Notes: generated from the sequence alone by a model not told the origin. A DNA stretch of 64,000 bases from Mycobacterium pseudokansasii (GCF_900566075.1 NZ_UPHU01000001.1:248001-312000); one strand, 5' to 3'; positions 19,371 through 27,914 are shown, counted from the first letter of the stretch. Numbers and translations are program-made.

Positions 19371-20711
19371 ATGCTGCGCGGCCTGGCGAGTGTGGTCGGT
19401 TCGCACCACGTCATCACCGACGCCGACGTGCTCGCCGCGCACAGCGTCGACCACACCGGCCGCTATCGGGGCCATGCCAGTGCGCTGGTGCGGCCGGGCT
19501 CCGCCCAGCAGGTCGCCGAGGTGCTGCGGGTATGCCGGGACGCCGGGGCCTATGTCACCGTGCAAGGCGGCCGGACCTCCTTGGTGGCCGGCACCGTCCC
19601 GGAACACGACGACGTGCTGTTGTCCACCGAAAGGCTTTGTGCGGTAAGCGATGTCGACGTCCTCGAACGCCGGCTCGCAGTGGGGGCCGGGGCCACACTG
19701 GCGGCGGTGCAGCACGCCGCGACGGCGGCGGGTCTGGTGTTCGGCGTGGACCTGTCGGCTCGCGATTCGGCGACCGTCGGCGGTATGGCGTCGACGAATG
19801 CCGGCGGCCTTCTTACGGTGCGCTACGGCAACATGAGCGAACAGGTGCTGGGCCTGGACGTGGCGCTGCCCGACGGCTCGGTACTGCGCCGGCACAGCCG
19901 GGTGCGCAGCGACAACACCGGCTACGACCTGCCGGCGCTCTTCGTCGGCGCCGAAGGCACGTTGGGCGTCATCACCGAGCTGGATCTGCGGCTGCATCCG
20001 GCTCCGTCGCATCGGGTTACGGCGATCTGTGGGTTCGCCGACCTCGACGCGCTGGTCGACGCCGGCCGGGTGTTGCGGGACGCGGACGGAATCGCGGCAC
20101 TGGAATTGATCGACGGCCGCGCGGCCGCGCTGACCCGCGAGCAGCTGGGGCTGGCCGCTCCCGCCGAGGGAGACTGGCTGCTGCTGGTGGAACTGGCCGC
20201 CGACCACGATCAGACCGATCGGCTCGCCGGACTGCTCGGCGGGATGCGGCGCTGCGGCGAACCGGCGGTCGGCGTGGATAACGCTGCCCGGCAACGATTG
20301 TGGCGTACCCGGGAAGCTTTGGCCGAGGTGCTGGGCGTCTATGGGCCACCGTTGAAGGTAGACGTTTCGTTGCCGTTGCCGGCGATCGGCAGATTCGCCC
20401 GGGACGCGGTCGGGCTGATCCACGCCCATGTCGCCGACGCGCTGCCGGTCCTGTTCGGCCACATCGGTGAGGGCAATCTGCACCTCAACGTGCTGCGGTT
20501 GCCGCCGGACCACGAACCCGTGCTGTATCCGGAGCTGATGGGCCTGATCGCCGAGTGCGGCGGCAACGTCAGCTCCGAGCACGGCGTCGGCAGCCGCAAG
20601 CGCCGGTACCTGGGGATGTCCCGGGAGCCCACCGATATCGCCGTCATGCGATCTATCAAGGCGGCGCTGGACCCGACCGGCCATCTCAACGCGGCGGTGT
20701 TGTTCGAATAG
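19371..20711 (+). CDS. FAD-binding oxidoreductase of the glycolate oxidase/D-lactate dehydrogenase type, Rv0161-like
   Basis: A 446-residue protein. The N-terminal half is a PCMH-type FAD domain: ALVRPGSAQQVAEVLRVCRDAGAYVTVQGGRTSLVAGTVP, then GVDLSARDSATVGGMASTNAGG and GTLGVITELDLRLHP. The C-terminal half is the FAD-oxidase C domain with GHIGEGNLHLNVL and the end motif SSEHGVGSRKRRYL. It would oxidise a 2-hydroxy acid. Start 19371 (MLRGLASVVGSHH) matches the length of Rv0161. In-frame ATGs at 19254 and 19311 are alternatives. Confidence 0.88.
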   Translation: MLRGLASVVGSHHVITDADVLAAHSVDHTGRYRGHASALVRPGSAQQVAEVLRVCRDAGAYVTVQGGRTSLVAGTVPEHDDVLLSTERLCAVSDVDVLERRLAVGAGATLAAVQHAATAAGLVFGVDLSARDSATVGGMASTNAGGLLTVRYGNMSEQVLGLDVALPDGSVLRRHSRVRSDNTGYDLPALFVGAEGTLGVITELDLRLHPAPSHRVTAICGFADLDALVDAGRVLRDADGIAALELIDGRAAALTREQLGLAAPAEGDWLLLVELAADHDQTDRLAGLLGGMRRCGEPAVGVDNAARQRLWRTREALAEVLGVYGPPLKVDVSLPLPAIGRFARDAVGLIHAHVADALPVLFGHIGEGNLHLNVLRLPPDHEPVLYPELMGLIAECGGNVSSEHGVGSRKRRYLGMSREPTDIAVMRSIKAALDPTGHLNAAVLFE

Positions 20712-20726
20712 AGGCGCGGTTGGCGC

Positions 20727-21275
20727 TCAGTCGGCCCCCTTGATGCCGACGGCATGGCGCAGCTGAGCCAGGAACTGATCGGCGTCGTCGCTTCGAACGA
20801 TGTAGTGCGAGATCGCGACTCGGATTGCCGTCGCTGCTTTCACCGCGGCATTGGGTCCGGGAAGAAGCCGCTGCAAGCCGTCACGCATCTCGGGTATGAC
20901 ACCCGACATCTGTGCGATCACCAGCTCCGGTTCGATATCGACCATCCGGACTCCCGAGTAGGAATGCTGGTAGTCGACGATGAAACGCAGTGCGGCATCG
21001 AGCCTTTCGACGCCTTTGAGCCCGACCGTCGCTTCGGCCAGTCCGCTTTCGAAGTTCTGGCGCTCGTAGCGGGTAAATGTGGAGAGCAACTCCTCTTTTG
21101 ACGCGAACCAGCGGTAGAGCGTCGGACGTGACACCCCGGCCTGGGCCGCGACTTCTGAGAGGCTGAGCTTGGTCTTGCCGCTGCGGCCGAGTACTTCCGC
21201 GGTGGCCGCCAGGATCCGCTGACGGGTCGAATTGTCGGTCTCGGCCGCAGCTGTTGCCCCAAACGCATGGCTCAT
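20727..21275 (-). CDS. TetR family regulator
   Basis: A 182-residue regulator. Residues 15-65 form the helix-turn-helix (TRQRILAATAEVLGRSGKTK, then EVAAQAGVSRPTLYRWFASKEELL). The rest is a helical ligand domain. The first copy of the TTTACAAA-N10-AGTGTCAC motif begins 9 bases upstream of its start codon, and a second copy precedes the divergent thioesterase gene, so it probably represses itself and the acyl-CoA genes around it. It converges with the Rv0161-like gene, 15 bases apart. I recall no counterpart at this place in M. tuberculosis. Confidence 0.9.
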   Translation of the reverse strand: MSHAFGATAAAETDNSTRQRILAATAEVLGRSGKTKLSLSEVAAQAGVSRPTLYRWFASKEELLSTFTRYERQNFESGLAEATVGLKGVERLDAALRFIVDYQHSYSGVRMVDIEPELVIAQMSGVIPEMRDGLQRLLPGPNAAVKAATAIRVAISHYIVRSDDADQFLAQLRHAVGIKGAD

Positions 21276-21284
21276 GCCTCAAAC

Positions 21285-21310
21285 TTTACAAAGCATTGGG
21301 TAAGTGTCAC
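21285..21310. promoter_or_regulatory. Operator-like motif copy 1
   Basis: TTTACAAA, ten bases, then AGTGTCAC. The motif contains an imperfect dyad (TTACA-N14-TGTCA). It begins 9 bases upstream of the TetR start codon and would overlap its promoter. Confidence 0.6.
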
Positions 21311-21378
21311 GGTGTTTCACCGCTGCGCGCCGGCAACCGGCCGGAGCCGGCCCGGCGGCAGGGCCCAAACCCGCAACC

Positions 21379-21404
21379 TTTACAAAATGAGCGCAAAGTG
21401 TCAC
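21379..21404. promoter_or_regulatory. Operator-like motif copy 2
   Basis: It has the same TTTACAAA-N10-AGTGTCAC spacing as copy 1 and is followed by GCTG, as in copy 3. It ends 42 bases before the thioesterase start and fits an operator of that gene. Confidence 0.6.
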
Positions 21405-21446
21405 GCTGGGCCGTGAGTTGGCGTCGCGAGCAAGAGGTGAACGCAG

Positions 21447-22328
21447 TTGACGACAGATTCTGAACAGGCCCAATGGTCGGTCGATCGGCTGCTCGAGCTC
21501 TTCGAGGTTCGGGCCGAGGACACCGATCGGTTCAGCGCCGACACCGGCATCGCCGGGGACGACGACCGGCAGGTGGTGGAGGGCACCCAGGTGCTCGCGC
21601 AGGCAATCGTCGCTGTCGCCAAGCGGTTCCCAGGTAAGTCGGTGCGTTCGGCGCACGCGGTGTTTTCCCGCGCCGTCGCGGTCGGTCCGCCGGTCGAGTT
21701 GCTTCTCGACGTCGTGCACGAGGGCCGGTCCACCGCCACCGCCGTCGTCTCGGCACAGCAGGACGGCCGGCGCTGCATCACCATGACGGTCCTGGCCGAC
21801 GTCCCCACCGGCGACGTGATCCGCCATCACCTGCCGCGGCCCGGCGTCGCGGCGCCCGGGGACGCCAACGTTTCGCGGATGCCGATGATCGGACGCGAGT
21901 TGCGACTCGTCGACGTGGTCGACGTCAACAGTCCCGACGAGGTGGGGCCACCCGAGCTGTTCGCGTGGTTGCGCTACGACCCCATCCCGGCCCGTGACGA
22001 CCTGGCCAAGGCACTGGTCGCGTACTTCACCGGGCACCTGGGCATTTCGACCACCATGCGGGCGCACCGGGGCATCGGCACCAGCCAGGCGCATCTGACC
22101 GTGTCCACCGCGCCGATGACGATCTCGGTGGCCTTCCACGAACCGGTGCGCTGGGACGGCTGGTTGCTCTACACCCACGAGAGCACGCAGGTTGGCGCCG
22201 GGATGTCGTATGTCCGCGGCACCGTGCACACCGAGGAGGGCGGACTCATTGCGTCCTTTGCCCAGGAGGCGATGATCCGGCCGCTGCGCACCACCGACAC
22301 GGCGATCGACGCCCGGTCCCGGTTCTAG
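21447..22328 (+). CDS. TesB-like acyl-CoA thioesterase, double hotdog
   Basis: A 293-residue protein from TTG 21447 (MTTDSEQAQWSVDRLLELFE) with an AGAGGTG ribosome site. The N-terminal hotdog has QVVEGTQVLAQAIVAVAKRFPGKSVRSAHAVFSRA, the TesB pattern in which the helix is followed by the HAVFSRA strand. The C-terminal half has DLAKALVAYFTGHLGISTTMRAHRG and VAFHEPVRWDGWLLYTHESTQVGAGMSYVRGTV, again TesB-like. It should hydrolyse an acyl-CoA to acid and CoA; the chain length is unknown. It forms an operon with the LLM oxidoreductase 4 bases downstream. Confidence 0.85.
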   Translation: MTTDSEQAQWSVDRLLELFEVRAEDTDRFSADTGIAGDDDRQVVEGTQVLAQAIVAVAKRFPGKSVRSAHAVFSRAVAVGPPVELLLDVVHEGRSTATAVVSAQQDGRRCITMTVLADVPTGDVIRHHLPRPGVAAPGDANVSRMPMIGRELRLVDVVDVNSPDEVGPPELFAWLRYDPIPARDDLAKALVAYFTGHLGISTTMRAHRGIGTSQAHLTVSTAPMTISVAFHEPVRWDGWLLYTHESTQVGAGMSYVRGTVHTEEGGLIASFAQEAMIRPLRTTDTAIDARSRF

Positions 22329-22332
22329 CGGT

Positions 22333-23247
22333 ATGCGCTTCGCCGTCACCCACCCGATGCACAGTCATCCCTACAACCCGGAGCTGTTGTCCGGGGCCGG
22401 TATCGCGGCGATCGCCGCGGCGGCCGAAGGCGCCGGCTTTCACGGGTTCGGCTTCACCGACCACCCGGCCCCGTCGCAGCGCTGGCTTCAGGCGGGCGGC
22501 CATGACGCGTTGGATCCGTTTGTCGCCATGGGCTTTGCTGCCGCACGGACGACGACGCTGCGGCTGATTCCCAACATCGTGGTGCTGCCGTACCGAAACC
22601 CGTTCCTGGTGGCCAAGTCCGGCGCTACGTTGGACCTGCTGTCCGGCGGCCGGTTCACCCTGGCGGTCGGCGTGGGATATCTGAAACGGGAATTCGCGGC
22701 ACTGGGTGTCGACTACGACGAGCGTGCCGAGCTGTTCGAGGAGGCGCTGCAGGTCATCCGCGCGGTGTGGACCAGCGATGACATGTCTTTTGCGGGAAGG
22801 CATTTCACCGCGAGCGGTATCACCGCGCATCCCAGACCACTCAGTCCACCGCCGATCTGGATCGGCGGCAACACCCGGGCGGCCCGCCGTCGCGTCGCCC
22901 GCTACGGTGATGGCTGGTGTCCGTTTCCCGCCCCTGCGCGGCTGGCCCAGACCGCGGGTACCGCGGCCATCGACTCGGTGGACCGGCTTGCCGACGGTAT
23001 CGAGGACTTACGGCGCAACTGCGACGCGGCCGGCCGGGACTGGTCGGCAATCGACATCACTTTCACCAACGCCGACGGGGGCAGCCCGGCGAGCGACGGC
23101 TTCAACGCCGACGCGTACTTGTCCGGGTTGGAAAAGCTTGCAGCCCTTGGCGTTACCTGGGCGCACGTGGGGCTGCCCGGCGACAGCCTCGCCCATGTGC
23201 TGGAGAGCATCGAGCGGTTCCGGACTCTGGTGATCGATGCCGCCTGA
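22333..23247 (+). CDS. LLM class flavin or F420-dependent oxidoreductase
   Basis: A 304-residue TIM-barrel protein of the luciferase-like family. It shows GFTDHPAPSQRWLQAGGHDALDPFVAMGFAAARTTTLRL, PNIVVLPYRNPFLVAKSGATLDLLSGGRF, VGVGYLKREFAALGV and PPIWIGGNTRAARRRVARYGDGW. In mycobacteria this subgroup often uses F420; the substrate cannot be told. Start ATG 22333 lies 4 bases after the thioesterase stop, with an apparent shared transcript. It meets the DUF427 gene tail-to-tail after 14 bases. Confidence 0.9.
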   Translation: MRFAVTHPMHSHPYNPELLSGAGIAAIAAAAEGAGFHGFGFTDHPAPSQRWLQAGGHDALDPFVAMGFAAARTTTLRLIPNIVVLPYRNPFLVAKSGATLDLLSGGRFTLAVGVGYLKREFAALGVDYDERAELFEEALQVIRAVWTSDDMSFAGRHFTASGITAHPRPLSPPPIWIGGNTRAARRRVARYGDGWCPFPAPARLAQTAGTAAIDSVDRLADGIEDLRRNCDAAGRDWSAIDITFTNADGGSPASDGFNADAYLSGLEKLAALGVTWAHVGLPGDSLAHVLESIERFRTLVIDAA

Positions 23248-23261
23248 CCCGTCGTCGTCGA

Positions 23262-23963
23262 TCACAGCACCCTTGTCGCCCCGAGAACGCGGCCCGGAAG
23301 CTCCGCGATGACATCGATGCGGGTGTCGTCGAAGCTGAGGAATCCCTTGATCGGCAGGCTTTCCGGAAACGGATCGGTATAACTCCACGCGGCGTCTTCG
23401 ACGAAGACGTCGTCCAGGACCGCGGACCAGTATGTTGCGACGCCCTTGTAGTTGCAGTAGCTCGACGTGTCCGACTTCAGCAGGAGATCGGTGCGCACCT
23501 GCGAAGGCTCGACGTACAGCCGCGGTTCCAGCGACGTCTCGAAAACGATCACCGTGTCGTGGGTGTCCACCAGCGCTGTCCCGGCGAGAGAGACGTTGAG
23601 GTGACGGGTGGTCGGGCGGCAGTCGACCCGGTGGTACGGATTAGGGGGATAGTGGACGAGTTTGCGGCCCTCCTCCACCCAGGTGTCGACGGCGTCCCAC
23701 GGCACGTGAACATAACCGGGCGCTTCGGATTCGGGCTCGGTCGGTAGGCCGCCGACCTCGTCGTCCGGGAAAACGTAGCTGAGCGGGTGATCGCGCCGGT
23801 GGACCAGTAGCGCCCGCTCGGTGTCGATGACCAGCCGTCCATTCCGGAAGGCCTGAATGCGGCGCGGATGCGGTTCGATGTAGACGACGTTTGCGGGTAT
23901 CGGCGGACAGAAGTGTCCGGCCGGGTTCCGGCTGAGGGGACCATGTCCGGCCACCAGACTCAT
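23262..23963 (-). CDS. DUF427 domain protein, two copies of the domain
   Basis: A 233-residue protein. Two related blocks are visible: IEPHPRRIQAFRNGRLVIDTERALLVHRRDHPLSYVFPDDEV at about residues 30-71, and VNVSLAGTALVDTHDTVIVFETSLEPRLYVEPSQV with SDTSSYCNYKGVATYW at about 120-180. YCNYKG-type segments mark DUF427. No enzymatic role is established. There is no signal peptide. It is divergent from the CoA transferase gene across a 379-base gap. Confidence 0.88.
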   Translation of the reverse strand: MSLVAGHGPLSRNPAGHFCPPIPANVVYIEPHPRRIQAFRNGRLVIDTERALLVHRRDHPLSYVFPDDEVGGLPTEPESEAPGYVHVPWDAVDTWVEEGRKLVHYPPNPYHRVDCRPTTRHLNVSLAGTALVDTHDTVIVFETSLEPRLYVEPSQVRTDLLLKSDTSSYCNYKGVATYWSAVLDDVFVEDAAWSYTDPFPESLPIKGFLSFDDTRIDVIAELPGRVLGATRVL

Positions 23964-24342
23964 GAGGCTCCTCCCAACGGGGCACCCGCACCGCGGCCAT
24001 GGTGACCGCGTCGCCGCGAGCCGCGTCTGCCAAGTGGAGGGTTGCGGGCGCGGTGCTGGCGGACCGCGAACCCCGGCGACGTCGTGCTATCAGGTAAGCG
24101 TAAGTGGCGGCCCGCCGGTATCCGCCGCGGATCGCCGTTACCCGAAATGTGAGTGTGCTATGACCGGGCGCTCCAGCCGGCTTCTCATTTTGAGATGGTT
24201 GTGCGTGCGCGATGCGGAGTTGGCGTTTCGTCGCAACTGCGTATGTCTCAACCGCACCCGGCGCGTGCCTGCCTCGAAGGGTCGTGGGCCGGGCTTCGGT
24301 CCCGGAGAGGCTCGGGCAACCGAGCCGGAGTAGGAATGAGCC
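23964..24342. other. 379-base divergent intergenic region
   Basis: No supportable gene. It holds the promoters of the DUF427 gene (left) and the CoA transferase (right). The only clear structure is a perfect dyad TCTCA-TTT-TGAGA at 24183-24195, about 150 bases before the CoA transferase start. The TTTACAAA motif seen on both sides of this region is absent. Confidence 0.5.
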
Positions 24343-25512
24343 ATGGCGGGACCGGTGGCAGGCATCACGGTCGTCGAGCTTGGGGTCTGGGTCGCCGGGC
24401 CGGCCACGGCCGCCATCCTGGCCGACTGGGGCGCCGACGTCATCAAGATCGAACCGCCGACCGGTGATCCGGGCCGGATGTTCGGGCGGATGCTGGGCTG
24501 CGATCTCGGGGTGAACCCGCCTTTCGAAATGGACAACCGTTCCAAGCGCAGCATCGTGCTGGACCTCACCACCGCTGCCGGTCGCCGCACCGCCTTCGAA
24601 TTACTCACCGATGCAGACGTTTTCGTGACCAATGTGCGCCCGGGCGCATTGCAACGGCTGGGGCTCGACTTCGAGGCGGTGTCCGCCCACAACCCCCGTC
24701 TGGTCTACGGGTTGATCACCGGATACGGCGAAACCGGGCCCGACGCCGACCGCGCCGCCTACGACGTGGCGGCGTTCTGGGCGCGCGCCGGTGTGGCCGA
24801 TCTGCTCACCCCGCCGGGCGGCATTCCGCCGTTCCAGCGCGGCGGCATGGGCGATCACTCGGCGGGCATGACCCTGGCGGCCGCCGTCTGCGCGGCACTG
24901 CTCGCGCGCGAGCGCAGCGGAACCGGTCAACTGGTGACCACCTCGCTGTACCGCCAGGGCGCCTACACGGTGAGCTTCGACCTGAACACGTATCTGCTCA
25001 CCGGCCAACCGATTGCGGTCGGACAACGCGAGTCAATGGGTAACCCGTGCATGAACAACTACACCGCCAGCGACGGGAGGCGGTTCTGGATCGTCGGGCT
25101 TCAGGCGGATCGGCATTGGCCGGCGTTGTGTCGCGTGGTCGGGCGGCCGGAATGGCTGGCCGATCCGCGGTATGGCGATGCCCGCGCCCGCGCCGCCAAC
25201 GCCGTGCCGCTCATCGCCGCGCTGGACGAGATCTTCGCGACAAAGTCGCTTGCCGAATGGGCGGAAGCCTTCGCCGCCGAACCGGATTTCTTCTGGTCGC
25301 CGGTCAACACGCTCGAGGACGTCGTCGCCGACGAGCAGTTCCACGCCGCGGGCGGCATCGTCGAGGTGCCGGACGGGGAATCGAGCGTGCCGATGGTGGC
25401 CACGCCGGCGGATTTCCACGGCACACCATGGACGCCGCGCTGGACGGCTCCCGCGCTGGGCCAGCACACCGAGGAAGTTCTGGCCGAACTTGCGGCGCGG
25501 CGCCGGTCCTGA
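24343..25512 (+). CDS. CaiB/BaiF family CoA transferase
   Basis: A 389-residue family III CoA transferase. It shows the N-terminal GITVVELGVWVAGPATAAILADWGADVIKIEPPTGDP, the segment NRSKRSIVLDLTT, and RGGMGDHSAGM with the expected catalytic aspartate at Asp171. ARERSGTGQLVTTSLYRQGAY and a C-terminal WTAPALGQHTEEVL follow. The enzyme moves CoA between carboxylic acids through a mixed anhydride at the aspartate. Substrates are unknown; neighbours suggest acyl-CoA breakdown. The ribosome site GGAGTAGGA lies 7-15 bases before the start. Confidence 0.92.
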   Translation: MAGPVAGITVVELGVWVAGPATAAILADWGADVIKIEPPTGDPGRMFGRMLGCDLGVNPPFEMDNRSKRSIVLDLTTAAGRRTAFELLTDADVFVTNVRPGALQRLGLDFEAVSAHNPRLVYGLITGYGETGPDADRAAYDVAAFWARAGVADLLTPPGGIPPFQRGGMGDHSAGMTLAAAVCAALLARERSGTGQLVTTSLYRQGAYTVSFDLNTYLLTGQPIAVGQRESMGNPCMNNYTASDGRRFWIVGLQADRHWPALCRVVGRPEWLADPRYGDARARAANAVPLIAALDEIFATKSLAEWAEAFAAEPDFFWSPVNTLEDVVADEQFHAAGGIVEVPDGESSVPMVATPADFHGTPWTPRWTAPALGQHTEEVLAELAARRRS

Positions 25513-25525
25513 CGGCCCCGGAAGC

Positions 25526-25551
25526 TTTACAAATTTGCGCGAAAGTGTCAC
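25526..25551. promoter_or_regulatory. Operator-like motif copy 3
   Basis: TTTACAAA, ten bases, then AGTGTCAC, followed by GCTG as in copy 2. It starts 13 bases after the CoA transferase stop and lies 133 bases upstream of the next start codon. It fits a promoter of the unknown gene at 25685. Confidence 0.55.
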
Positions 25552-25684
25552 GCTGTCGAAGAGCCGTGTCACCCGATTCGCCGAAACCGGATCGGTCCCG
25601 GTGGGCCATCCGGTGCGGCGGACACCCCTGACAGCCGCGGCAAGCCACCGGTCCGCATGTGGTCCACGCACGAGGAATGAACCG

Positions 25685-26233
25685 ATGATCACTCCCACTT
25701 TCGGCATCAGCGATTACCTGGCGACAGATGCGCACCGAGGGCCGCGGACCGACACAAAGTGTCTGCGTTACCGGCTCGAGGTGGTGGCCACCAGCGCCGT
25801 CGACGTGGTGCACGCCGCCGGGGGCTGGTTGTACGACCGGGCGACGGCCGGCTGGGAGGTGACGGTAGTGCTACCGAGCGGCGGCGGCACCCGGCCGTTG
25901 CAGATCCTCGGGGCCCGGACCGCTGATCTGGAGACGGGATTGACCGAGTCCCGCCCAGGGGGTCAGAGCCTGGCCGTCAGCGCCGGGGCGTTCGCGGCAG
26001 ACGATCGCGTTCGCGAACGGGTGCTCGAGGCGCTCGAGCACCGGTCGGGCGAGGTGGCGCTGTGGGGTGACGAGTGGCCTTGGGGGCTCAATAGCGCGAT
26101 CAGCCCGGTGCGGCATGTGCTCAGCTCCGCCGCCCAGGCGTTCAAGCGTCAGGCGCTGAAGGCTGCCGGAATCCCCTGCGGCTCAGTCGAGTCGGTCGAG
26201 ACGCTGTTTTGCGACACGCGGTGGTGGGGCTAG
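25685..26233 (+). CDS. Conserved protein of unknown function
   Basis: A 182-residue protein, MITPTFGISDYLATDAHRGP onward, with a GAGGAA ribosome site before ATG 25685. It contains SAVDVVHAAGGWLYDRATAGWEVTVVLP and, towards the end, NSAISPVRHVLSSAAQAFKRQALKAAG. It has no signal peptide, no membrane helix and no catalytic motif that I recognise. It lies behind the third operator-like motif and so may be co-regulated with the thioesterase operon. It is followed convergently by adhE1. Confidence 0.75.
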   Translation: MITPTFGISDYLATDAHRGPRTDTKCLRYRLEVVATSAVDVVHAAGGWLYDRATAGWEVTVVLPSGGGTRPLQILGARTADLETGLTESRPGGQSLAVSAGAFAADDRVRERVLEALEHRSGEVALWGDEWPWGLNSAISPVRHVLSSAAQAFKRQALKAAGIPCGSVESVETLFCDTRWWG

Positions 26234-26256
26234 TGCCGGTGTGACCACCGAGAGGG

Positions 26257-27363
26257 TCAGAACGTGATGAGCTGGCGGATCGCCGTGCCGTCGGCCAGAT
26301 GGTCCATCGCCGCGTTGATATCGTCCAACCGAATCGTCGACGACACCAGCGATTCCACCGGCAGCCGGCCGGACCGCCACAGCGACACGAACCGGGGAAT
26401 GTCGCGGCTGGGGACCGCCGAACCGAGGTAACTGCCGATCAGCGACCGGCCTTCGGCGACAAAACCCAACGGCGAGATGCTGATCCGCGCGTCCGGGGGC
26501 GGCAGCCCGACGGTAACGGTACGACCGCCCGGTGCGGTCAGCGTGATCGCGGTCTGAAGCGCGCCGGGGTGACCGACGGCCTCGACGACCACGTCCGCTT
26601 TCACTCCGGAATCGGTGGCCCGCTGCGGCGTGTAGGTATCGTGGACGCCGAGTTTCTTTGCGACGGAAAGCTTTTCCGGTATCTGATCGACACCGATGAC
26701 GTGGACGTCGGGATAGGTCAGGGCGGTGAGCACCGCCGCCATCCCGACGCCCCCGAGTCCGACGACGGCGACCGACTGTCCGGGCCGAGGGTTACCCACG
26801 TTGAGTACGGCGCCCCCGCCGGTCAACACCGCGCATCCGAGCAGGGCGGCCACCTGCGGCGGCACGTCGTCGGGTACCGGGATGGCACTGGCCCGGTTGA
26901 CCACGGCGTGGGTGGCGAATCCCGAGACACCGAGGTGGTGGTACACCGGGTGGCCCTGCCGGCTGAGTCTGATGGCGCCGCCCAGTAATGTTCCGGCCGT
27001 ATTGGCCGCGCCGGCCGGTTGGCACGGCGTCATGCCCCCGGTCGCGCATGCCGGACAGTGTTCGCACCGCGGTAGGAAGACCAGTACGACTCGCTGGCCG
27101 ACGGCTACGTCGTCAACCCGGTCACCGACCTGCTCGACGATCCCCGCGGCCTCATGGCCGAGCAACATCGGCACCGGCCGCACCCGGTTGCCATTGACCA
27201 CCGACAGGTCGGAGTGGCATACGCCGGCGGCCTCGATGCGGACCAGCACCTCGTCGCTGCCGGGCGCTTCCAGATCGAGGTCCGCGACGCCGATCGGTCG
27301 TGACTCGACGTACGGGCGAGGCGATCCGATCCGCTCGAGCACCGCGCCGCGGATGTGAAGCAT
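26257..27363 (-). CDS. adhE1: Zinc-type alcohol dehydrogenase, AdhE1-like
   Basis: A 368-residue MDR dehydrogenase. Catalytic zinc ligands appear in AAGVCHSDLSVVNG and LLGHEAAGIVEQVGD. The structural zinc site is PRCEHCPACATGGMTPC. The NAD fold is VAVVGLGGVGMAAVL. The start ATG 27363 (MLHIRGAVLERIGSPRPYVE) agrees with family length. A longer frame runs through the neighbour's repeat as a PTA repeat and was not chosen. It corresponds to Rv0162c. It is divergent from the hotdog thioesterase with only 14 bases between start codons, so the two promoters must overlap the opposite genes. Confidence 0.92.
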   Translation of the reverse strand: MLHIRGAVLERIGSPRPYVESRPIGVADLDLEAPGSDEVLVRIEAAGVCHSDLSVVNGNRVRPVPMLLGHEAAGIVEQVGDRVDDVAVGQRVVLVFLPRCEHCPACATGGMTPCQPAGAANTAGTLLGGAIRLSRQGHPVYHHLGVSGFATHAVVNRASAIPVPDDVPPQVAALLGCAVLTGGGAVLNVGNPRPGQSVAVVGLGGVGMAAVLTALTYPDVHVIGVDQIPEKLSVAKKLGVHDTYTPQRATDSGVKADVVVEAVGHPGALQTAITLTAPGGRTVTVGLPPPDARISISPLGFVAEGRSLIGSYLGSAVPSRDIPRFVSLWRSGRLPVESLVSSTIRLDDINAAMDHLADGTAIRQLITF

Positions 27364-27377
27364 GTTGGAATACAACC

Positions 27378-27914
27378 ATGGCTTCAGCTTCATCGGTGCC
27401 GTCGGTGCCGTCGGTGCCGTCGGTGCCGTCGGTGCCGTCGGTGCCCGAAACGCCTGCACCGCAGAACCTCACCAGCGACGACTTCCCGGTGCTGTGGCCG
27501 GTGCTCACCCGCTGGGCCGACAACGACATGTTCGGCCACCTCAACAACGCCGTCTACTACCAACTCTTCGACACCGCGATCAACGCCTGGATCAACACGG
27601 GCACCAACCTCGACCCGCTCACCACGCCTTCGCTGGGCATCGTCGCCGAGTCGGGCTGTCGTTACTTCTCCGAACTGCATTTCCCGGAACAGCTGGTGGT
27701 GGGCCTGGCTGTCACCCGCCTGGGCCGCAGCAGCGTCACCTACCGACTCGGCGTGTTCCGGGCCGGCCGGCAAGCCGGCTCAGACCGGCCGCAGCCGATC
27801 ACCGCGCTGGGGCACTGGGTACACGTCTACGTCGACCGGACCAGCCGCAAACCCGTCCCGATCCCGGAAGCCGTCCGCTCCCTGCTGGCCACAGCCCGCG
27901 TGAAGCCTGCGTGA
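27378..27914 (+). CDS. 4HBT/FcbC-like acyl-CoA thioesterase with N-terminal Val-Pro-Ser repeat, Rv0163-like
   Basis: A 178-residue protein. Residues about 6-23 are six copies of a Ser-Val-Pro repeat. The hotdog domain follows with TRWADNDMFGHLNNAVYYQLFDTAINAW, where the D-x-(D)MFGHLNN pattern carries the catalytic aspartate of the 4HBT type, then ESGCRYFSELHFPEQLVVGL. It corresponds to Rv0163, which is shorter in my memory, and the repeat accounts for the difference. The repeat would form an extended, disordered tail. Confidence 0.88.
   Translation: MASASSVPSVPSVPSVPSVPSVPETPAPQNLTSDDFPVLWPVLTRWADNDMFGHLNNAVYYQLFDTAINAWINTGTNLDPLTTPSLGIVAESGCRYFSELHFPEQLVVGLAVTRLGRSSVTYRLGVFRAGRQAGSDRPQPITALGHWVHVYVDRTSRKPVPIPEAVRSLLATARVKPA
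27393..27446 (+). repeat. 9-base tandem repeat, six units, inside the thioesterase gene
   Basis: The unit TCGGTGCCG occurs five times, then once as TCGGTGCCC. It is in frame and encodes Ser-Val-Pro. Copy number may vary between strains by replication slippage without changing the frame. Confidence 0.9.

Noticed and set aside
19296..20684. 462-codon open frame on the minus strand
   Set aside because: It is the mirror of the FAD oxidase gene. High GC content keeps the antisense frame open, and its sequence is low-complexity Arg/Gln/His-rich.
27363..27459. Upstream ATG of adhE1 that adds a Pro-Thr-Ala repeat
   Set aside because: The added part is the antisense reading of the neighbour's Ser-Val-Pro repeat. 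The dehydrogenase family starts at the ATG at 27363.
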